From NCBI GenBank assembly GCA_964533785.1, contig CAZHNG010000170.1:1-14277 (forward strand): DNA of 14,277 nucleotides, read 5' to 3'. The notes under the pieces were generated by a model. It ran no database searches and was not told the origin of the DNA. It saw only the letters and a program-made list of their open reading frames with translations. This DNA is from JANQRV01 sp964533785. GTDB lineage: Bacteria > Bacteroidota > Bacteroidia > Chitinophagales > Saprospiraceae. Of this stretch, positions 4,831-12,266 are shown one piece after another. Within the stretch, counting starts at the first letter, position 1. Each line of letters opens with the position of its first letter. The position numbers and the translations under genes were made by a program.

Positions 4831-6111
4831 CTATAATCTAATAGCATCGTCCTCACGTCCCGCGATCTGTAGCGCAATATTTTCAGCATTTTCTTCAGCG
4901 TTGATGCCGATGTAGATACGGAGCTGTGTTTCTGTGGCATGTCCTGTCATGGGCATGATCTGCGCAAGGGAGTATCCCATACGGTAGAGGTTTGTGGCGA
5001 AGGATCTGCGGCAGATGTGAGAGGACACGACGTCGTATTTGGGCGTAAAGCGTTTCTGGAGGCGTGGCTTGCGCCCGATGTACTGTTCGACGACGCGCAC
5101 CTCCTGATCGATCTGTGCGTGCTTGCAGAGGGATTTGAGGCCCTGATTAAACTTCTGCATGGAGATACGGGGTGCGGTATAGGCGTATTTTTCTAAAGTG
5201 GGCACGAGCCAGGGAAAGAAGTTGAGGGGGATTTTCGCGGGCATTCCTGTTTTCTGGGCAATGACAGAGAGCAAAGGAACACCCTTGGCCGTGGTGTAGA
5301 AGTTTTGCGGCGTGAGACGACTAAAATCACTGAAGCGCTGCCCGGTGCCGACCCCGATGAGCAGCAGATCCCTTACTTTCTTGAGATGGCCGGACAGGGT
5401 CATGTTTGCAAGCGTGTCGAGTTCTTCCAATGACAAAACGATCGTGTCGGACCTGGCTTTGAGGGCGCGGACTTGCCATCCCTTTCCTAGGTACCCGGTA
5501 CAGCTATGATGCCCCTTGCGCCGGGCGCGTTCCATAAACTGGCGCAGGACATTCAAGGTCTTGTTGCCATAGGCGAGCTGCACGCCCTTATCAGAGAGCC
5601 AATCAATTAAAGCCAGACGCAGAGTCCAGTCTACGTCTTCATAAGAAAAACCGCCCTGACTTTTTGCGAAGTCCTTGAGTATTTGGGCATGGACAGAGAA
5701 GACCCGGTAACTGGAGTGACGCATGCCGGTACGTTTCATCTCCGCCAGCTCCTGATCCATAAAATCGATCAATGGCAGTGTGGCTTTGTGGGTGGGTGGT
5801 GCAACGCGTCCGAGCCGCAGATCAAGCTGGGCCTTGAACTCTTTTTTTGAGAGGGCGCTGTACTGGTTACGAATATAGATATCCTTGGCCGCCACTGCGA
5901 CATCGTCCAGTGTACGGCGGATGGCCCAGAGATCGGGCCGGCGTTCCAGTTCGTACGGGCGCTGTGTTTTGGGGTTCCAGTCACCTGTATCGATGGTGAT
6001 CTGTGTTGAATAGCGGAACTTCAAGCCGCGATAGCGGTAAATGAGATAGACAAGGGAGCGTTCGGCATTGGGGTTTTTAAAGGTAAAGCGCGGTGATGGA
6101 ATTGTGGCCAT
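4831..6111 (-). CDS. int: Tyrosine recombinase (integrase), Bacteroides type
   Basis: A 426-aa site-specific recombinase that would integrate and excise the element. An N-terminal arm-binding part (about 1-105) contains ITIDTGDWNPKTQRP, typical of the Bacteroidota Arm-DNA-bind family. A SAM-like core-binding part is at about 112-205, and the catalytic domain at about 222-405. The catalytic set is visible: R259 in GTGQRFSDF, K287 in IAQKTG, H365 and R368 in SSHICRRSF, H391 in TGHATE, and the nucleophile Y400 in LRIYIGI. It therefore looks active. Integrase genes usually sit close to one attachment site, so the att core may lie in 6112-6370. No tRNA gene was found there. The gene looks richer in G+C than its vapC-side neighbours. 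Confidence 0.95.
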   Translation of the reverse strand: MATIPSPRFTFKNPNAERSLVYLIYRYRGLKFRYSTQITIDTGDWNPKTQRPYELERRPDLWAIRRTLDDVAVAAKDIYIRNQYSALSKKEFKAQLDLRLGRVAPPTHKATLPLIDFMDQELAEMKRTGMRHSSYRVFSVHAQILKDFAKSQGGFSYEDVDWTLRLALIDWLSDKGVQLAYGNKTLNVLRQFMERARRKGHHSCTGYLGKGWQVRALKARSDTIVLSLEELDTLANMTLSGHLKKVRDLLLIGVGTGQRFSDFSRLTPQNFYTTAKGVPLLSVIAQKTGMPAKIPLNFFPWLVPTLEKYAYTAPRISMQKFNQGLKSLCKHAQIDQEVRVVEQYIGRKPRLQKRFTPKYDVVSSHICRRSFATNLYRMGYSLAQIMPMTGHATETQLRIYIGINAEENAENIALQIAGREDDAIRL

Positions 6112-6322
6112 AACAGATAAATTTTAGTGCAAGATAGACGGGATCAGTCTTGAACCGCAACCCCTAAACCGGGGTGCCGCTCAAGGTGCCGTCTGTGTTC
6201 CTGCGTTTTCCTGAAATATGGCTATGTGAAAAGACACACTGCTCTGAAAGACCCGTGTTTTCTGCATCATGACGGATATTCCGGGGTGTTCCCTCCCGCT
6301 TTCACCGTCCTGGTGGGGTCAC
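6112..6322. other. Integrase upstream region, no gene seen
   Basis: No plausible ORF covers this stretch. It must hold the integrase promoter and may hold the attachment site. A short hairpin ACCCC-TAAACC-GGGGT (6160-6175) and a repeated GGTGCCG nearby are the only small structures noted. Nothing resembling a complete tRNA or tmRNA end was found. Confidence 0.4.
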
Positions 6323-6368
6323 AAAAAAAGTAAGGAAGCTACTTCGAAGTAGCTTCCTTACTTTTATT
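6323..6368 (-). terminator. Long perfect palindrome acting as terminator
   Basis: AGTAAGGAAGCTACTTC (6329-6345) is followed without a gap by its exact reverse complement (6346-6362), giving 34 palindromic bases. Pairing extends by three A-T pairs on each side. On the minus strand it ends in seven T, a strong intrinsic terminator for the ThuA gene or for the structured segment before it. On the plus strand the T tract is shorter (TTTTATT), so it may work both ways. Confidence 0.85.
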
Positions 6369-6528
6369 AGACTTGTTGGGCGGCTTCTCAATCGGCTACA
6401 ATGGCCAAATTCTATCCTGTACTTCGTTAAAAAGCCTCACCGTACCGACGGGTATGCTTACGTTTTTTGCCTCGCACAGAATAAAATTTGTCTCATTTCG
6501 CTCGATCAGAAGCCACCGAACAAGTCTA
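6368..6528 (-). other. 161-bp segment closed by imperfect 20-bp inverted repeats
   Basis: AGACTTGTTGGGCGGCTTCT (6369-6388) and AGAAGCCACCGAACAAGTCT (6508-6527) are inverted copies matching at 18 of 20 positions. If the segment is transcribed leftward, one of the two differences becomes a G-U pair, so 19 of 20 positions pair in RNA; on the other strand that position is a C-A mismatch. The segment starts 13 bp behind the ThuA stop codon and leads straight into the palindromic terminator. It holds no ORF. It could be a structured 3' UTR or small RNA, or a short non-autonomous transposon relic. I do not recognise a named RNA family. Confidence 0.5.
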
Positions 6529-6540
6529 TTGAAATGATGA

Positions 6541-8118
6541 TTAGTGTTTTTCCCCTTCGCTCACCTGTACCGCCGCACGACGGAGCAGCTCCCGTAACGC
6601 TTCCGCTTCCAGCGACTTCACATCGTGCCCCAGCAAGGTTTGAAAGACCCTTCCCTTACCGTACGTATAGATCCAGGCCAATGGCTCCTCCGTTCCGGTA
6701 TCTTTCGATTGTGCTACAAGAAGAGGATGGATGGGAGCATCGCCGCTTTGCCGGTAATAGAGTTCGTCGGTAGTTTCAAAATCAGATAAGCCGTTGGTCA
6801 GTTCGTGATTGGTGTCCGCAACCTTAACGATGAAGGGACCGTATTTATCGTGACCGCTTCCGGCATCATGATCCCAAACTCTACGGCATATTTGTCGGTA
6901 TTCCGGCCAGTCAGAGGCTTCGGCACCGGGTAGAGAAGGGTGGAAAGCACCGTTAGCGAAATGGATCAGCAGCAGGCCTCCCCCCTCTTTTAGATAATTG
7001 GAAAAGGCTTCCTTTGATGTTCGACTCAAGCCGGTAGAATCTTCCCAGTTGCAATAATTCATCAGCAAAAAATCGTAATCATTCAAATCGTACTGGCCCA
7101 AATGCTCAATATTGGTAGAAACGTCAATATGTATCCGCTCTTCCGCTTCGAGGATTTCCCGCAAGACGGAAGTCGTTTCCTGCCATGCATGAGCAGGGTG
7201 ATTGTTACCCGTCATGATCAGGCCTTTAATCGAAGCGTTAAAAAGCTTTTCCGTTACTTCACCGTCCGTATAGAAATCAACCTTCACACCTTCTTCGGGC
7301 ACTTCGGAGCCAGCCGACCAGACGATGGCGTTCAATATCAGTTTTCGGAAAGCAGCATTTTCCCAATTGTCGTAGAAATGCCCCATCGTTGTAGAAAAAC
7401 CCCGACCGCCATCCGGTCTTTCAACGGCCCAGGCTACCACATTGCCGAATGCTTGCTCACTGCCTAGTTCCGGCACCGCCACCAGAGGAGTCAACCCCGG
7501 ATCGGAGGGCCTGAATCGAATATTGTAATAATATTCATCACGAAGTTTAAAATCCATTACCCCATTTGCGATCGGATGATTGGCTGCCAACAGGGACACC
7601 GTACCTTCAAGCGTTTCTATTGCCGAGTACCAGTTGCGGTTGCCGGCTTCATCCTGCCAGTCAAAATAACCTCCCCCCCACTCTAATACTTTCTTCCCAT
7701 GTTCATCATCCGCAAAAGTAGAGAAGTGAATCGCCGCATAGCCACAACCACGCTTCATTTGTTGCTCCATAATTGCCATTCGTTCGGGTGTCATGTATGG
7801 GACCGGAGCACCGTACGGTCCATCCTGACCATCAGAAATCACTAAGATGAGATTCGCATCGTTTAGAGTGGTTGGATCATCAGGCCAGCCCTTATCGTGG
7901 ATTTCTACGGTTAGATTGTTAACATTAGAACTTTCTGCCAGCATGGTCTTGATCAGTCGAGCGGTTTTCAGATATTCATGCACGGTAGGACCATGACTTT
8001 TCGGCCCGGCCAGCAGGACAATCTTTTTAGTGGATGCCAGTTCATCTGCGGGATTGGTTTCGCACGATACAAAGAAGCCCGCCAATAGAAAAAGGAAAAA
8101 GCATATCTTCTTAGTCAT
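6541..8118 (-). CDS. Lipoprotein with two ThuA-like domains
   Basis: A 525-aa protein with a lipoprotein signal peptide: MTKKICFFLFLLAGFFVSC, with C19 as the lipidated cysteine. Two ThuA (glutamine-amidotransferase-like) domains follow. Domain 1 spans about 32-268 (KIVLLAGPKSHGP, then GCGYAAIHFSTFA, ending MGHFYDNWENAAFRKLILNA). Domain 2 spans about 298-515 (KGLIMTGNNHPAHAWQET, then GGGLLLIHFANGAFH, ending VFQTLLGHD). ThuA proteins act on keto-sugars in the trehalose/3-keto-disaccharide pathway, and periplasmic versions are common in Bacteroidota. The gene is divergent from a Gfo/Idh/MocA oxidoreductase, the family of ThuB, which supports a joint role in oxidative sugar breakdown. Which sugar is acted on, and which domain is active, cannot be told from the sequence. 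Confidence 0.9.
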   Translation of the reverse strand: MTKKICFFLFLLAGFFVSCETNPADELASTKKIVLLAGPKSHGPTVHEYLKTARLIKTMLAESSNVNNLTVEIHDKGWPDDPTTLNDANLILVISDGQDGPYGAPVPYMTPERMAIMEQQMKRGCGYAAIHFSTFADDEHGKKVLEWGGGYFDWQDEAGNRNWYSAIETLEGTVSLLAANHPIANGVMDFKLRDEYYYNIRFRPSDPGLTPLVAVPELGSEQAFGNVVAWAVERPDGGRGFSTTMGHFYDNWENAAFRKLILNAIVWSAGSEVPEEGVKVDFYTDGEVTEKLFNASIKGLIMTGNNHPAHAWQETTSVLREILEAEERIHIDVSTNIEHLGQYDLNDYDFLLMNYCNWEDSTGLSRTSKEAFSNYLKEGGGLLLIHFANGAFHPSLPGAEASDWPEYRQICRRVWDHDAGSGHDKYGPFIVKVADTNHELTNGLSDFETTDELYYRQSGDAPIHPLLVAQSKDTGTEEPLAWIYTYGKGRVFQTLLGHDVKSLEAEALRELLRRAAVQVSEGEKH

Positions 8119-8305
8119 AGCGTAAAATTGTGATATCTAATGATACGACTTTATCACTTTAGAAAGAAGGAATACGAACTCATTATGTAGAATAATGAAA
8201 TTTAGGCAACAAGTAGTCGATCCAAAGAAATTGAAATTTTTCCTAACTTAGAGATGAGATTTATGCCAACATATGCTCTTATTAGAATAGTTAAATCAAA
8301 ACAAA
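8119..8305. promoter_or_regulatory. Divergent promoter region between ThuA and oxidoreductase genes
   Basis: This 187-bp AT-rich gap must hold both promoters. I could not assign a clear Bacteroidota TTTG / TAnnTTTG pair or a strong operator palindrome. Confidence 0.4.
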
Positions 8306-9682
8306 ATGCAAAAGCCCAACCGCCGTTCATTCCTTAAAAATTCCTCTTTATTAGCATCTGGAGTTTTAATAGCTCCAACCATTATTCCCAATACCGCACT
8401 TGGAAAAAGGAGTGGTCATATTGCGCCATCCGATCGTATTAATTTGGCTTTCATTGGAGCGGGAAATCAGGCAGGCAACGATGCCCGAGGATTTTTACGC
8501 GATGAACGAGTTCAAATCACCACTATTTGTGATGTGAATGAAGAGAGCAGTGGTTATTGGAACGGCGCAGTTGCGGGGCGTAACCACTTGATCAAAGTCG
8601 TACAAGAGGCCTACACCGAGAAATACGGCCGCAAGTACGAAGGATGTAAAGGGTACGAAGATTTTCGTGAAGTGATAGCCTTAAAGGATATTGATGCGGT
8701 AGTGATCGATACGCCCGATCATTGGCACGCCATTCCTGTACTGATGGCGGCAGCGGCGGGAAAGGACATATACTGCCAGAAGCCGCTCTCGCTTACCGTC
8801 CCGGAAGGAAGGGCAATGAGCAATGCAGTAAAGAAATATAACGTCGTATTTCAAACCGGTAGCCAGCAACGTTCCAATCACAACTTTCGGAGGATATGTG
8901 AATTGGTAAGAAACGGTCGCATTGGAAAACTCCATACCGTCCGGTGCGGACTACCCGGAGGAACGCCCGACTTTGGAAAAACCGGAGACTTAACCGAAAC
9001 CGTACCCGTACCAAAAGGCTTTAATTATGATCTCTGGCTTGGGCCCGCTCCTGAAGCCCCCTATTGCCCGGCAAGAACACACGTAAACTTTCGATGGATA
9101 CTCGATTATTCCGGTGGTCAGGTCACGGATTGGGGAGGCCATCATCCTGATATTGCCCAATGGGGAATGGACACCGAATATACCGGTCCGGTAAAGATCC
9201 AAAATGCCAAAGCCACCTGGTCAGATCATGCCGTATGGAATACCGCTACCGAGTATTATTTCGAATGCATTTATGCCAATGGATTAAAACTGATCGTTTC
9301 GAGTAAAGAGGATATTATGGGCGTAAAATTTGAGGGAACAGATGGATACGTTTGGGCCACCCGCAGCAACCACGGTGCCAGCTCCGAGGAGATCTACCAC
9401 AGCACAATCGAAAAAGAGGGCACTCATCTCTACCACAGTGATGATCACTACCGCAATTTTATCGATTGTATGCTTTCCAGAAAAGAAACGGCTGCTCCGG
9501 TCGAAAACGCGCATCGGTCCATCACCATCGGTCACCTGGGCAATATTGCGATGATGCTCGAACAAGACCTTGAATGGAATCCTGACAAGGAGAAATTTGT
9601 GGGTAACAAAAAAGCTAATCAAATGCTGGAAAGACCCATGCGGGCACCTTGGGATAAAGTATATCAGGAATACAAGGTGTAA
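8306..9682 (+). CDS. Gfo/Idh/MocA-family oxidoreductase with Tat signal
   Basis: A 458-aa NAD(P)-dependent sugar oxidoreductase exported in folded form. The Tat signal is NRRSFLKNSSLLASG at 5-19 followed by a hydrophobic stretch, with probable cleavage after NTALG (about 29-33). The Rossmann nucleotide-binding part begins at RINLAFIGAGNQAGND (44-59). The family's EKP lysine motif appears as CQKPLSLT (157-164, K159). The substrate domain contains GGQVTDWGGHHPDIAQWG, with the usual histidine pair. The exported Gfo/Idh/MocA proteins of Bacteroidota oxidise or rearrange glycosides, often with the cofactor tightly bound. The gene stands divergent from a ThuA lipoprotein, recalling thuA-thuB. No Shine-Dalgarno is visible, which is normal for this phylum. 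A 67-aa zinc-ribbon gene follows within about 40 bp. Confidence 0.93.
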   Translation: MQKPNRRSFLKNSSLLASGVLIAPTIIPNTALGKRSGHIAPSDRINLAFIGAGNQAGNDARGFLRDERVQITTICDVNEESSGYWNGAVAGRNHLIKVVQEAYTEKYGRKYEGCKGYEDFREVIALKDIDAVVIDTPDHWHAIPVLMAAAAGKDIYCQKPLSLTVPEGRAMSNAVKKYNVVFQTGSQQRSNHNFRRICELVRNGRIGKLHTVRCGLPGGTPDFGKTGDLTETVPVPKGFNYDLWLGPAPEAPYCPARTHVNFRWILDYSGGQVTDWGGHHPDIAQWGMDTEYTGPVKIQNAKATWSDHAVWNTATEYYFECIYANGLKLIVSSKEDIMGVKFEGTDGYVWATRSNHGASSEEIYHSTIEKEGTHLYHSDDHYRNFIDCMLSRKETAAPVENAHRSITIGHLGNIAMMLEQDLEWNPDKEKFVGNKKANQMLERPMRAPWDKVYQEYKV

Positions 9683-9718
9683 TTGGTATCAGGAAAAATC
9701 GTCCCCAATTATTTTACG

Positions 9719-9922
9719 ATGGATGGTAAAGAAGCCAAAGACATTAATTGTCTCAGATGTGATATCCGAATGGCGTTTAGTGGGAGGCATCAATTTCATG
9801 AAGGGATACGATTTGGCATCCTTGGAGATTTAGCCCACCTGCTAACCAACCGGGAGACGTTTGATGTTTATATCTGTCCAAAGTGGAGTAAAGTGGAGTT
9901 CTATGCTCCGGAAAAGGACTAG
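9719..9922 (+). CDS. Small zinc-ribbon-like protein with an incomplete second knuckle
   Basis: A 67-aa protein: a CLRC knuckle (residues 11-14), then FHEGIRFGILGDLAHLLTNRETFDVYICPKWSKVEFY. It resembles a small Bacteroidota family in which CPxC near the N-terminus, FHEGxxxGxLGDLxxLxxNRExFDVYxC and a closing CPKCGKVEFF are conserved; this is recognised by pattern, without a search. Here the last knuckle reads CPKWSK, so one zinc-binding cysteine is replaced by W. The surrounding DNA is a 10-bp tandem repeat (AAAGTGGAGT twice, 9880-9899). An in-frame TTG at 9683, directly after the preceding stop, could also serve as start. It follows the oxidoreductase gene in the same direction and may be co-transcribed with it. 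Confidence 0.7.
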   Translation: MDGKEAKDINCLRCDIRMAFSGRHQFHEGIRFGILGDLAHLLTNRETFDVYICPKWSKVEFYAPEKD

Positions 9923-9939
9923 AAAACCTTAAAAATTTT

Positions 9940-10094
9940 GGATATACATTTTGCACTTGAAAACCTTTATTGTCAACTTTAGCGGTAATCATCCAACTCA
10001 TTTCGACCTCCTCCCTCCTATTTAGTCCCTTAAATTCAAAATAGAAATGAATATCATCATCTACTTCAAAAGAATAGAGCGTACGTATTAACAC
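9940..10094 (-). pseudogene. Possible remnant of a leftward gene
   Basis: On the minus strand a frame opens with GTG at 10094 and reads coding-like sequence (TLYSFEVDDDIHFYFEFKG, then MSWMITAKVDNKGFQVQNV) before it runs into the antisense of the zinc-ribbon gene. A purine-rich AGGAGGGAGGAGG lies just before the internal ATG at about 9998. The frame is not a known family and overlaps a better gene, so it is either a decayed fragment or chance. It fills most of the gap 9923-10179, which otherwise holds nothing I can name. Confidence 0.25.
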
Positions 10095-10179
10095 ACTTGA
10101 AAAAATTCGACTCTTCTGTGAACCTGGTTACAAAAATTTTAGATGACATCGCCTTCTTTTGCTCTAAAATCCCATCATT

Positions 10180-10731
10180 ATGAGCAAAAAAATTTTCTTG
10201 TTTTTTCTTTTCTTTCAATTATTTTACGTGAGCTATGCGCAAGATACGGATGTTCACCACGTACATTCGTCTGAGCAAAAATTACCACCGGTCCGGATAG
10301 CAGCACTCATTGGTCATACCCTAATCCCAGAAGAACACGCCGGTGAGAACTTCTTTATTCCCTCCTGGGGCCTGGATATAGAATATTGGTTTAGTAATAA
10401 ATTGGGAGTGGGTATCCATAGTGACCTTGAAATGGAAACATTCGTTATCCTTCGCAGTAATGAAGAGCAAACGGAGTTGGAGCGCCTTTCACCATTAGTC
10501 AGCACCTTGGATGTTCTTTATAAGCCATGGAAAGGATTGGTTTTGCAGTTAGGGCCCGGTCTTGAATTTGAAAGATCAGAGAATTTTCCGTTGTTCCGAA
10601 TGGGTATTGAATACGAATTTGAAATCCATAATCATTGGGATATTTCACCTACCGCATTTTATGATACCCGTTTCGGTGAATACCATACCTGGTCCATTGC
10701 GCTTGGCATAGGAAAGCAGTTTGGATTTTGA
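10180..10731 (+). CDS. Secreted protein, probable outer-membrane beta-barrel-like
   Basis: A 183-aa protein with a Sec signal peptide: MSKKIFLFFLFFQLFYVSYA, cleaved before QDTD. The mature part has a short His-rich stretch (DVHHVHSSEQK). It then has alternating amphipathic strands such as WGLDIEYWFSNKLGVGIHSDL, LVLQLGPGLEFE, FRMGIEYEFEI and WSIALGIGKQFGF, with turns containing N, G and D. It ends in F, the residue favoured by the barrel assembly machinery. That suggests a small eight-stranded-type barrel or porin-like protein of unknown role. No operon partner is obvious; the nearest gene downstream points the other way. Confidence 0.75.
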   Translation: MSKKIFLFFLFFQLFYVSYAQDTDVHHVHSSEQKLPPVRIAALIGHTLIPEEHAGENFFIPSWGLDIEYWFSNKLGVGIHSDLEMETFVILRSNEEQTELERLSPLVSTLDVLYKPWKGLVLQLGPGLEFERSENFPLFRMGIEYEFEIHNHWDISPTAFYDTRFGEYHTWSIALGIGKQFGF

Positions 10732-10797
10732 TTGATAACAAAAGTAAGTGAGACGCCAGAAAAGTAAATTAAGTCGAAGATACCCTACGCTTTAATT

Positions 10798-11184
10798 TTA
10801 ATGCTCCCCTAAGATCACGATCAAAGTGTAGACCAACCCTGGGATATATAACAACAAGGTCAACAAAAGTGAGATCCAGAATCGATTGGTAACACTCCCT
10901 TCGTACAAAAACATCCCTAAGGGTGGAAGTAAAATAGTAATAATGACGAGTAAAAGCGTATCCGTATCACCGCTCGCTCTGTAATCTCGTATCGCCTTTT
11001 TAATTTCTGAACGTTTAGCTTTACGTTCTTTCCGGGATAAACTTTTCCATTCTTCCTTTGCTTCTTTTACCGCTTCCTTGAGTTCTATTTCCTGTACCGG
11101 AGCGACCGAACTCTGGATGGATGAACAAGAGTTTACAAGGACCAATCCCGTAAATACCGCTAATAATAAAAGTTGTTTTTTCAT
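10798..11184 (-). CDS. Lipoprotein carrying a YqaE/Pmp3 membrane domain
   Basis: A 128-aa protein. The lipoprotein signal is MKKQLLLLAVFTGLVLVNSC, with C20 as the lipid site. A charged helical segment follows (about 31-72, KEAVKEAKEEWKSLSRKERK). The C-terminal domain of about 76-125 has the YqaE/Pmp3 pattern: two membrane helices, ILLPPLGMFLYEG, then RFWISLLLTLLLYIPGLVYTLIVI. Stand-alone Pmp3 proteins are about 50 aa and are linked to salt and membrane-potential stress. Here the domain is fused behind a lipoprotein signal and a charged linker, an arrangement I believe is common in Bacteroidota. ATG at 11184 is chosen over an upstream start at 11238 because it gives a clean signal peptide. Confidence 0.85.
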   Translation of the reverse strand: MKKQLLLLAVFTGLVLVNSCSSIQSSVAPVQEIELKEAVKEAKEEWKSLSRKERKAKRSEIKKAIRDYRASGDTDTLLLVIITILLPPLGMFLYEGSVTNRFWISLLLTLLLYIPGLVYTLIVILGEH

Positions 11185-11328
11185 AACTATATCAGTGTTT
11201 TCAGGTTCACCACGAAGTTGAATCTGTAACATAAACAAATTAACCTATAAACCTTATCAACTTACCAACAAAGTTAATGAAATTAATCATTGAGCCTTTA
11301 ATTCTAGCGTGTCAGGCTATAAAAGGAG

Positions 11329-12090
11329 TCAACCGGCAGTCAAAATCCCTCCATCTATGGTAATAGCAGTACCGGTGATCCAGTTAGAGTCGTCACTTGC
11401 AAGAAACAGGGCAAGCCTGGCAACATCTTCCGGAGTACCAAGCCTTTTCAATAGAGTAGCTTCTGCAGCGTTTGCTACTGCTTTTTCAGGGTCAGGAAAA
11501 GCTTTTGCCGAATCCCAGATCATTGGTGTATCTACCGGACCGGGACAAATGGCATTTACCCTGATTTTAGGCCCGTAGTCTAGAGCCATTTGCTTTGCCA
11601 AAGCGACCATCGCCGCCTTTGAGGAACAGTAAGCAGGATGATTAGGAAAACTTTTGTTGGCAGCAATCGAAGCATTGGCAATGATGACTCCACCATTATC
11701 CAGCATGGTAGGCAGCGCATATTTGCTTAAATAAAAAAACGCATTGAAATTAGTATTCATGGTACGGTGCCAGTCCTCCAAACTAACATCGGTTACCTTT
11801 CCTAGCCCCAATCTACCGGCGTTGCATACAATGCCATCGATCTTACCAAACTCGCGAATAGCAAGATTTATCATTTCCTGGTTTAATTTCGGGTCGCTCA
11901 CATCGCCGGGATGAAAAATAACTATATTACCAGGAAGGGATTGCATTTCTTCAACAACCTGTTTGCCACGACTTAAATCTCTTCCGTTTATGATTAAATG
12001 AGCCCCTTCTAAAGCGAATTGGTGAGCAATAGCTTTTCCCATTCCACTGGTAGCGCCGGTGATAATGAATACTTTCCCCTTTAATTTCAT
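11329..12090 (-). CDS. SDR-family oxidoreductase (classical short-chain dehydrogenase)
   Basis: A 253-aa NAD(P)-dependent dehydrogenase/reductase of normal length. The nucleotide-binding motif is TGATSGMG at 11-18. D63 lies in PGDVSD. NAG is at 90-92, and the catalytic residues are S141 with Y154-x3-K158 in AYCSSKAA. PGPVDTPM (183-190) and the C-terminal ITIDGG (243-248) are also typical. The presence of NGRD (35-38) after strand 2 suggests NADP(H) preference. It is likely to oxidise or reduce a sugar or other alcohol. It lies upstream of, and in the same direction as, the Pmp3 lipoprotein gene, but the 144-bp gap argues against a tight operon. Confidence 0.93.
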   Translation of the reverse strand: MKLKGKVFIITGATSGMGKAIAHQFALEGAHLIINGRDLSRGKQVVEEMQSLPGNIVIFHPGDVSDPKLNQEMINLAIREFGKIDGIVCNAGRLGLGKVTDVSLEDWHRTMNTNFNAFFYLSKYALPTMLDNGGVIIANASIAANKSFPNHPAYCSSKAAMVALAKQMALDYGPKIRVNAICPGPVDTPMIWDSAKAFPDPEKAVANAAEATLLKRLGTPEDVARLALFLASDDSNWITGTAITIDGGILTAG

Positions 12091-12227
12091 AGTCTTCCAA
12101 ACAATTTTTGTTGTGAAAATAGTGCAATTTCCAGTTTACCTCAGGCTGCATCCATTTAAAAATGATTGGGAACCAGGAAGTAGTAAAGACATAAGAATAT
12201 ATTTAGTAAATTAAACCTGAAATTGTT

Positions 12228-12240
12228 GGGGGTTTCCCCC
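12228..12240. promoter_or_regulatory. GC-rich hairpin in front of the sulfatase gene
   Basis: GGGGG-TTT-CCCCC lies 26 bp before the sulfatase ATG in an otherwise AT-rich leader. It might affect translation or end a transcript coming from the left, though no T tract follows. Confidence 0.35.
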
Positions 12241-12266
12241 ATTTAAAACGCTAAGATATTTAACCC

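Larger units (their letters stand above)
1..6365. mobile_element. Putative integrative mobilizable element or integrated plasmid (approximate extent)
   Basis: This stretch carries an RSF1010-type oriT candidate, a MobA/MobL relaxase, iterons with a RepA initiator, an IS200/IS605 insertion, a toxin-antitoxin pair and a tyrosine recombinase. Everything right of it looks like chromosomal housekeeping and carbohydrate genes. The right limit is set arbitrarily at the palindromic terminator between the integrase and the ThuA gene. The left limit is outside the window or not visible. I found no pair of direct repeats that could be attL and attR. Composition is patchy: the relaxase and integrase parts look GC-richer than the rep, vapC and antitoxin parts, which suggests mosaic assembly. 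It could also be a plasmid fused to the chromosome, or a chimeric assembly. The grouping is inferred; the single genes are well supported. Confidence 0.55.

Noticed and set aside
4761..4844. 11-bp inverted repeat CTATTAGATTA (4761-4771) / TAATCTAATAG (4834-4844)
   Set aside because: The right arm lies in the last codons of the integrase gene, the sequence is AT-rich, and no T tract or other att-like feature supports a function. A weak recombination site cannot be excluded.
6120..6180. TTCAAGA on the minus strand as a tRNA T-loop, which could mark an att site
   Set aside because: The flanking bases do not form a T stem and no acceptor or anticodon part is present.
11309..11578. 89-aa plus-strand ORF opposite the SDR gene
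   Set aside because: It is the antisense shadow of a full-length SDR protein with all catalytic motifs.
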